Assembly: GCA_965215145.1 (NCBI GenBank)
Contig: OZ244038.1
Span: 3,596,001-3,660,000, forward strand
Source of the DNA: G965215145 sp965215145
GTDB lineage: Bacteria > Bacteroidota > Rhodothermia > Rhodothermales > JANQRZ01
DNA length: 64,000 nt
Direction of reading: 5' to 3'
Positions 59,144-64,000 of the stretch are shown piece after piece (position 1 is the stretch's first letter; every line of letters starts with the position of its first letter). Made by a program: the position numbers and the translations under genes. A model generated the notes under the pieces. The model ran no database searches. It was not told the origin of the DNA and saw only the letters and a program-made list of their open reading frames with translations.

Positions 59144-60625
59144 ATGGAGCAGCCTCTCCCCGCCCCACCGCCCGTCCCCGCCGAGCCGCCGAGCCACGCC
59201 CGCGGCGTCTTCACCAACCGGACGCTCAACCTCCGCGCCATCCAGGCCGTCGGGTACGACATGGACTACACCCTCATCCACTACCACGTCCGGGTGTGGG
59301 AGGAGCGGGCCTACGTCTACGTCCGCGACCGGCTCGCCCGCGACGGCTGGCCCGTCGGGCACCTCACCTTCAACCCCGACCTCGTCGTCCGCGGCCTCGT
59401 GATCGACACCGTCCTCGGCAACGTCGTCAAGGCCAACCGGTTCGGGTACGTCAAGAAGGCCTACCACGGCACCCAGCAGCTCCCCTTCGACCTCAAGCGC
59501 GAGCTCTACGGGCGCCTCTACGTCGACCTCGGCGAGCCCCGGTGGGTGTTCCTGAACACGCTGTTCTCGCTCTCCGAGGCCTGCATGTACATGCAGCTCG
59601 TGGACCTCCTCGACGCCGGCGAGATCGGGGAGAAGGGCGCGCCCGGCGACAAGATGAACTACGCCGACCTCTACGACCTCGTCCGCCGCACCCTCGACGC
59701 GACCCACGCCGAGGGCCGCCTCAAGGGCGAGATCATCGGGGACCCCGCGCCCTACGTGGACCTCGACCCCGAGACGCCGCTGGCGCTGCTTGACCAGAAG
59801 CAGTCCGGCAAGAAGCTCCTGCTCATCACGAACTCGGAGTGGGCCTACACCGCGCCCATGCTGGCCTACTGCTTCGACCCGTTCCTGCCGGGGGGGATGA
59901 CGTGGCGGGAGCTGTTCGACATCGCCATCGTGGGGGCGCGCAAGCCGGCGTTCTTCACGCAGCGGATGCCGGCCTTCGAGGTCGTCTCCGAGGACGGCCT
60001 GCTGCGCGAGCACTACGGCACCCTGCAGGAGGGCCGCGTCTACGTCGGCGGCAACGCCGCGCTCGTCGAGGCCAGCCTCGGGCTCAAGGGCGAGGACATC
60101 CTCTACGTCGGCGACCACCTCTTCACCGACGTGAACGTGAGCAAGAGCGTCCACCGCTGGCGCACGGCGCTCGTGCTCCGCGAGCTCGAGGACGACCTGG
60201 AGGCGCTCGAAGAATTCCGCCCGCAGCAGCGGCGGCTCGCGAAGATGATGAAGCAGAAGATCGCGATGGAGCGGGAGTACTCGGCCTACCGCCTCGCGCT
60301 GCTCCGCGCGAAGGACGACTACGCCGGCGACCTCCTCGCCGAGCCGGCCCGTCCCGTGGCCGAGATCGAGGCGGACATGGCCGCCCATCGCCGCCGCGTG
60401 CTCGCCTTCGATGCCGAGATCGCGCCGTTGGCGCAAGCGTCGGGCGCGCTGAACAACCCGCATTGGGGGCTGCTGATGCGTGCCGGCAACGACAAGAGCC
60501 TGCTCGCCCGGCAGGTCGAGCGCTACGCCGACATCTACACGGGCCGCGTGGCGAACCTCCTCCACAGCACGCCCTACGCCTACTTCCGGTCCCACCGCGG
60601 CTCCCTCCCGCACGACCTGGCGTGA
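59144..60625 (+). CDS. HAD-superfamily 5'-nucleotidase
   Basis: A 493-residue cytosolic nucleotidase of the HAD-IG/purine 5'-nucleotidase type (PF05761). The catalytic motif GYDMDYTL (37-44) supplies nucleophile D39 and D41. Later motifs include LLLITNSEW and the metal-binding VGDHLFTDV region. A large cap domain inserts between motifs I and II. It hydrolyses nucleoside monophosphates, likely IMP/GMP class by family. The ATG at 59144 precedes the catalytic motif by 36 residues; the open frame upstream comes from a repeat element. Confidence 0.88.
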   Translation: MEQPLPAPPPVPAEPPSHARGVFTNRTLNLRAIQAVGYDMDYTLIHYHVRVWEERAYVYVRDRLARDGWPVGHLTFNPDLVVRGLVIDTVLGNVVKANRFGYVKKAYHGTQQLPFDLKRELYGRLYVDLGEPRWVFLNTLFSLSEACMYMQLVDLLDAGEIGEKGAPGDKMNYADLYDLVRRTLDATHAEGRLKGEIIGDPAPYVDLDPETPLALLDQKQSGKKLLLITNSEWAYTAPMLAYCFDPFLPGGMTWRELFDIAIVGARKPAFFTQRMPAFEVVSEDGLLREHYGTLQEGRVYVGGNAALVEASLGLKGEDILYVGDHLFTDVNVSKSVHRWRTALVLRELEDDLEALEEFRPQQRRLAKMMKQKIAMEREYSAYRLALLRAKDDYAGDLLAEPARPVAEIEADMAAHRRRVLAFDAEIAPLAQASGALNNPHWGLLMRAGNDKSLLARQVERYADIYTGRVANLLHSTPYAYFRSHRGSLPHDLA

Positions 60626-60705
60626 CGAGGTTCGGGCTGACGGCGTTCGGCGGCGACGAACGTGGGGGCACGTGGTGCCGTGCCCGTCCGCCGGCGACGG
60701 ACGCC

Positions 60706-60835
60706 GTAGGGGCGACCCCATGTGGTCGCCCGGTTCGAGATTAGCACCATCCCTCGGCAGGGCGAACGCCGTTCGCCCCTACGTTCCCCGTCGAATGTCA
60801 CCGACGCGGCAGGGCACGATGAATCGCGCCCCTAC
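60706..60835. repeat. Three TAGGGGCG-family palindromes in a row
   Basis: Copies at 60706-60731 (arm GGGCGACC), 60760-60782 (arm GGGCGAAC) and 60812-60835 (arm GGGC-CGAT, one mismatch) are spaced about 53 bases. Each has its own arm sequence and a TAGGGG or CCCCTAC edge. Confidence 0.75.
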
Positions 60836-60865
60836 GGATGCACCTCCGGCCGTCGGCGGTAGCTT

Positions 60866-60900
60866 CCTCTGCCTTCTGCCCGCCGCCCTCTGCTGCTGAA
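60866..60900 (+). repeat. Seven-base array directly before yhbY
   Basis: CCTCTGC and CTTCTGC units step in sevens up to the yhbY ATG, with no Shine-Dalgarno sequence. Confidence 0.55.
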
Positions 60901-61179
60901 ATGCCTCTCTCCTCGAAGGAACGCGCCCAGCTCCGCGGGCTCGCCCACCCGCTCAAGCCCGCCTTCCACGTCGGCAAGGAGGGGGTGACGACGGCGGCGG
61001 CGGGGGCGCTGCGCGAGGGGTTCAACCGGAAGGAGTTGCTGAAGGTGCGCGTGCTGGAGGCCGCGCCGGACGGCCCGAAGGGGACCGCCACCGCGCTCGC
61101 CGAGGCCGTCGACGGCGTCGAGGTGATCCAGGTGATGGGGCGGACGGTCACGCTCTACCGCCCCTCCGATGACGCGTAG
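60901..61179 (+). CDS. yhbY: YhbY-type ribosome assembly RNA-binding protein
   Basis: A 92-residue CRS1/YhbY-domain protein associated with the assembling 50S subunit. The domain covers nearly the whole length: SSKERAQLRGLAHPLKPAFHVGKEGVT at the start, including the family's G-K-x-G-V, and VVQVMGRTVTLYR-type closure at the end. The start at 60901 sits immediately after a seven-base repeat array. The 3' end overlaps the convergent Lrp-type gene by 25 bases. Confidence 0.9.
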   Translation: MPLSSKERAQLRGLAHPLKPAFHVGKEGVTTAAAGALREGFNRKELLKVRVLEAAPDGPKGTATALAEAVDGVEVIQVMGRTVTLYRPSDDA

Positions 61180-61640
61180 ATCGGGAGGCCGCCGCCGCGG
61201 TGGTGGGCGAACAGCAGCGTCGTCCCGATCCGCTCGACCTCCGGGCGCTGGGTGAACGCGCTCAGCGCCAGCTCGCGCAGGTGCTCGGCGTCGCGGGCGG
61301 CGACGTGGACGAGGAAGTCGGCCTCGCCGGCGGTGTGGAACACCTGCACCACCTCCGGCACCCCGAGCGCGTGCGCCTCGAACGCCTCGACGAGCGGGCG
61401 CGCGTGCTGCCGCAGCGTGACCGCCACGATGGCCTGGAGCCCCACGCCCACCGCCCCCGCCGCGACCTCGGCGTGGGCGCCGAGGAGGACCCCGTGCTCG
61501 CGGAGCCGCCGGACTCTTTCCAGGCACGTCGAGGCCGCGACCCCGACGGCGGCGGCGAGGGCCTTGTTGGTGAGCCGCGCATCCTCTTGCAGATGGCGCA
61601 GGAGGGCCCGGTCGGTTCGGTCGAGGGCGATGTCGGGCAT
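61155..61640 (-). CDS. Lrp/AsnC-family transcription regulator
   Basis: A 161-residue regulator. Residues 1-60 hold the winged helix-turn-helix (LTNKALAAAVGVAASTCLERVRRL), and 70-145 hold the RAM ligand/oligomerisation domain. Diverged from the sulfur-amino-acid lyase gene on the other side, with 101 bases between starts, it is likely to sense an amino acid (methionine or leucine) and control that gene and itself. The ATG at 61640 is chosen since residues upstream would be spacer. The stop overlaps yhbY tail to tail. Confidence 0.9.
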   Translation of the reverse strand: MPDIALDRTDRALLRHLQEDARLTNKALAAAVGVAASTCLERVRRLREHGVLLGAHAEVAAGAVGVGLQAIVAVTLRQHARPLVEAFEAHALGVPEVVQVFHTAGEADFLVHVAARDAEHLRELALSAFTQRPEVERIGTTLLFAHHRGGGLPIYASSEGR

Positions 61641-61741
61641 GGGTTTCCGAAGGATGTTCGGCAGACGTAAGATTGGCGGGTGCCAGACGATAGCATACGG
61701 TGCCCACGCCCAACATCCTACGCCCTTCGCCCCGAACCCCG

Positions 61742-62944
61742 ATGGAGATGCCGCGCCCAAACCCCGACGCCAACTTCGCCACCCGCGCCGTCCACGCCGG
61801 CCGCGAGGACTTCAGGGCCCTCGGCGTCCACGCCCCGCCCATCGACCTCTCGACCACGTATCCGTTCACGGATCTCGGCGAGGCCACGGCCAGCCTCGAC
61901 GCGCTCGTGGAGGGGCAGCGCTCGGCGCCGAACGCGGTCTACGCCCGCCTCCACAACCCCACCGTCGCGCGGTTCGAGGACGGGCTCGCGGCGCTCGAAG
62001 GGGCCGACGGCGCCGTGGCGTTCGGCTCGGGGATGGCGGCGCTCACGGCGGCGCTGATCGCGGCGAAGGCCGGCGGCGACCACGTCGTCGCCACGCGCCC
62101 GCTCTACGGCACGACGGACCACCTCCTCGCGTGCGACATGCTGGGGATGGAGACGACGTTCGTCCAGCCCGACGGCGTCGCCGGCGCGATCCGGTCGGAG
62201 ACGGCCCTCGTCATCACCGAGACGCCGACGAACCCGACCCTCGCGCTCGTGGACCTCGACGCCGTGGTGGCGCAGGCGGGCGGCGTTCCGGTCCTCGTGG
62301 ACTCGACGTTCGCCACGCCGGTGCTCCAGCGGCCGATGGCGCACGGCGCGGCGATGGTGTGGCACAGCGCGACGAAGTTCCTCGGCGGCCACGGCGACGT
62401 GATCGCGGGGGTGATCGCGGCGGACGAGGCGTGGGCCGCGCGGCTCCGCCACGTCCGCGTCGTGACGGGCGCGCTGCTGCACCCGCTCGCGGGCTACCTC
62501 CTCCACCGCGGCCTCCCCACGCTGCCGCTCCGCGTCGAGCGCGCGCAGGCCACGGCGCAGACCCTCGCCGAGCGGCTCGCCGAGCACGCCGCCGTCGAGG
62601 CCGTCCACTACCCCGGCCTCCCCGGCGGCGACCCGCAGGGGCTCGTCGGGCGGCAGATGGCCGGGCCGGGGGCGGTCCTCGCCTTCGAGATCGGGGGCGG
62701 GTACGGCGCTGCAGCGGAGGTGCTGCGGCGGGTCCGGCTGATGACGCCGGCTGTCAGCCTCGGCTCGGTGGACACGCTGATCCAGCACCCGGCCGGGCTG
62801 ACGCACCGCGTGGTCTCCGAGGAAGGCCGGGCGGCCGGGGGGATCGGCGCCGGGCTCATCCGCGTCGCCGTCGGCCTCGAAGCCGCCGACGACCTATGGC
62901 GCGACCTCACTGAGGCGCTGAAGACGGTGCCCGCCGCCGTGTGA
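61742..62944 (+). CDS. PLP-dependent Cys/Met metabolism lyase
   Basis: A 400-residue trans-sulfuration family enzyme (cystathionine or methionine gamma-lyase type). The PLP-binding Lys lies in HSATKFLGGHGD (about 210-221), the Tyr/Arg active-site signature YARLHNPTV is near 60-68, and AFGSGMAA is near 94-101. The VDSTFATP phrase precedes the lysine. The paired Lrp regulator favours a degradative role such as methionine gamma-lyase, but the exact reaction cannot be fixed. An in-frame ATG six bases later is an alternative start. Confidence 0.88.
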   Translation: MEMPRPNPDANFATRAVHAGREDFRALGVHAPPIDLSTTYPFTDLGEATASLDALVEGQRSAPNAVYARLHNPTVARFEDGLAALEGADGAVAFGSGMAALTAALIAAKAGGDHVVATRPLYGTTDHLLACDMLGMETTFVQPDGVAGAIRSETALVITETPTNPTLALVDLDAVVAQAGGVPVLVDSTFATPVLQRPMAHGAAMVWHSATKFLGGHGDVIAGVIAADEAWAARLRHVRVVTGALLHPLAGYLLHRGLPTLPLRVERAQATAQTLAERLAEHAAVEAVHYPGLPGGDPQGLVGRQMAGPGAVLAFEIGGGYGAAAEVLRRVRLMTPAVSLGSVDTLIQHPAGLTHRVVSEEGRAAGGIGAGLIRVAVGLEAADDLWRDLTEALKTVPAAV

Positions 62945-62945
62945 T

Positions 62946-62974
62946 GTAGGGGCGGGTTCCAAACCCGCCCCCAC
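62946..62974. repeat. TAGGGGCG-family palindrome after the lyase gene
   Basis: GGGGCGGGTT pairs with AACCCGCCCC across three bases, just after the lyase stop and before the convergent DUF2807 gene. Confidence 0.75.
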
Positions 62975-62983
62975 GTGGTCAAG

Positions 62984-63733
62984 TCAGTCGTCCGCCCGCG
63001 TGACGTCGCCGGAGCCCATCACCGAGCGCTCGACGGACGGGTCGCCGTAGTAGAGCACGTCGCCGGAGCCGAAGACGTTGACCTCGAGGCGGTCGCTGGC
63101 GCGGACGGCGGCGTCGCCGCTGCCGGCGATGCTGACCTCGGCGGCCCGCACGGCGAGCTCGGCCGCGTCCACATCGCCGCTGCCGGCGATGTTGATCTCG
63201 AGCCGCTCGGCCTCGCCGGAGAGCGTGATCTCGCCCGAGCCGGCGGTGCTGACCTCGACCTCGCGCCCGCGGAGCGCCTTCATCTCGACCTCCCCCGAGC
63301 CGGCGAGGTTCAGCTCGAACTGGTCGGCCTCGGCGCCGTCGGCGCGGACCTCCCCGCTGCCGGCCACGTCGAGTCCTTCTAGCGTTTCGACGGTGAGCGC
63401 GAACCGGAGCGGCAGGTTCGGGCGGAGCCGGACGCCCCGCTCGGGCTTGATGTCGAGCTCGTCGCCGTTGACGTCGATGTCGAGCCGGTCGAGGAGGTTC
63501 GCGTCGCCCTCGACCCGCAGCCCCGGCTTGCCGCCGACGGTGATGACGAGCTCGCCGGGCACGGCGAACGAGACGTAGCGGACGCCGTCGGCGTCGTGCG
63601 TCCGGGTGGCCGCTTCGCCGGAGCCCTCGACGGTCTCGCTCGGGCCCATGTTGACCTCGACGCAGCCGGCCCACCCCACCGCTAGCAGCGGGATCGCGGA
63701 GAGTACGAGGAGGGGGAGACGGAGCGGGCGCAT
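62984..63733 (-). CDS. DUF2807 (head GIN) putative lipoprotein
   Basis: A 249-residue exported protein. The leader (1-24) ends in a lipobox-like V-G-W-A-G-C, so it is probably a lipoprotein anchored at the inner or outer membrane. The rest is a right-handed beta-helix-type DUF2807 domain with repeated 'AGSGEV/AGSGDV' turns (about ten). DUF2807 proteins are common in Bacteroidota and often described as auto-transporter adhesin head GIN; the function is unknown. The start at 63733 is the first Met of the leader. Confidence 0.8.
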   Translation of the reverse strand: MRPLRLPLLVLSAIPLLAVGWAGCVEVNMGPSETVEGSGEAATRTHDADGVRYVSFAVPGELVITVGGKPGLRVEGDANLLDRLDIDVNGDELDIKPERGVRLRPNLPLRFALTVETLEGLDVAGSGEVRADGAEADQFELNLAGSGEVEMKALRGREVEVSTAGSGEITLSGEAERLEINIAGSGDVDAAELAVRAAEVSIAGSGDAAVRASDRLEVNVFGSGDVLYYGDPSVERSVMGSGDVTRADD

Positions 63734-63829
63734 GGTTCGGGGGTCCGGTGATTTCCGAACCTACGGCGGCGGCCCCGGGAGGATGCAGCCCGCGCCGAAC
63801 CCGGAGCGGCGCCGGGCGTGTGCTGCGGC

Positions 63830-64000
63830 ATGTCGCTGTTCTCGCCTCCCCCGGCCCAAAACGGAAGCGGGGGCCGCCGGGCCGCCCGCGCGGCGTCCGA
63901 CCAGGGGCCGATGTCGCTGCGCGAGCGGTTCGGCGCGCTGCGCAACCTGCCGCCGCTGCTCCGCCTCGTCTGGCGCACGAGCCCCGCCCTCACGGCCGCC
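63830..64000 (+). CDS. N-terminal fragment of a probable ABC-type transporter protein (cut by window edge)
   Basis: 57 residues are visible, continuing past 64000. A Ser/Gly/Arg-rich leader from the ATG at 63830 precedes MSLRERFGALRNLPPLLRLV, then a WRTSPALTAA run. This resembles the start of an ABC transporter membrane-plus-ATPase protein, where the first helix follows such a phrase. In-frame starts at 63830 and 63911 are both possible. Identification is tentative. Confidence 0.45.
   Translation, partial: MSLFSPPPAQNGSGGRRAARAASDQGPMSLRERFGALRNLPPLLRLVWRTSPALTAA

Overview
This is a 64-kb stretch of high-GC bacterial chromosome. The content points to the Rhodothermia branch of the Bacteroidota (a Rubrivirga/Rubricoccus-like marine bacterium). 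The evidence is several secreted proteins ending in the type IX secretion C-terminal sorting domain, starts with little or no Shine-Dalgarno but with promoter-like TA..CTTTG boxes a short way upstream, a classical menaquinone pathway, and an Omp85/TamB/MCE envelope toolkit. No taxonomic marker such as 16S rRNA is present, so the assignment is inference.

Layout. 1-2.8 kb: a truncated chromate transporter gene, an outer-membrane beta-barrel protein and clpX. 2.9-15.2 kb: an envelope block with a YihY/BrkB protein, an Omp85 protein (TamA/BamA type), a giant TamB-like protein, and an MlaE-MlaF-MCE lipid transporter. 15.2-18.5 kb: an AI-2E family transporter, a small membrane protein and tgt. 18.7-23.3 kb: two tandem DUF4397 type IX-secreted proteins sharing near-identical blocks, and the wreck of a third. 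23.5-27.0 kb: ispH, a methyltransferase and an M20 dipeptidase.

27.0-39.7 kb is a genomic island. It is bounded by a 124-bp direct repeat of the 3' end of the M20 gene and lies just before tRNA-Leu(CAA). It carries a predicted papain-like cysteine peptidase with a 63-residue partner, a degenerate HNH protein, and a type I restriction-modification locus: half-size S, M, S, an unknown coiled-coil gene, R, and a YgjP-type metalloprotease. An IS630-family element has cut the coiled-coil gene in two; the reading frame is restored exactly when the element and one TA copy are removed.

39.8-50.8 kb: a small HTH gene, a membrane protein, then the menaquinone cluster menF-menD-menH-menB-(117-aa gene)-menA-menC-menE on the minus strand, with ubiE/menG divergent from menF. 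Together these cover chorismate to menaquinone, except for a recognisable DHNA-CoA thioesterase. 50.8-57.3 kb: a TerB-like protein, a TPR Ser/Thr kinase with a convergent ECF sigma factor, and an FG-GAP type IX-secreted protein. 57.4-64 kb: an NhaC antiporter, a HAD 5'-nucleotidase, yhbY, an Lrp-type regulator divergent from a PLP-dependent sulfur-amino-acid lyase, a DUF2807 lipoprotein, and the start of a further gene at the right edge.

The spacers are unusually structured. I see three repeat systems: (i) short palindromes with constant TAGGGGCG ends and private inner arms (eleven copies, one encoding the last residues of MenD); (ii) degenerate seven-base tandem arrays after stop codons and before starts, often as inverted pairs; (iii) two ~130-bp elements that fold into the same cloverleaf, with one constant hairpin and two hairpins that differ in sequence but keep pairing. 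With the 12.5-kb island, these are the most novel features of the window.
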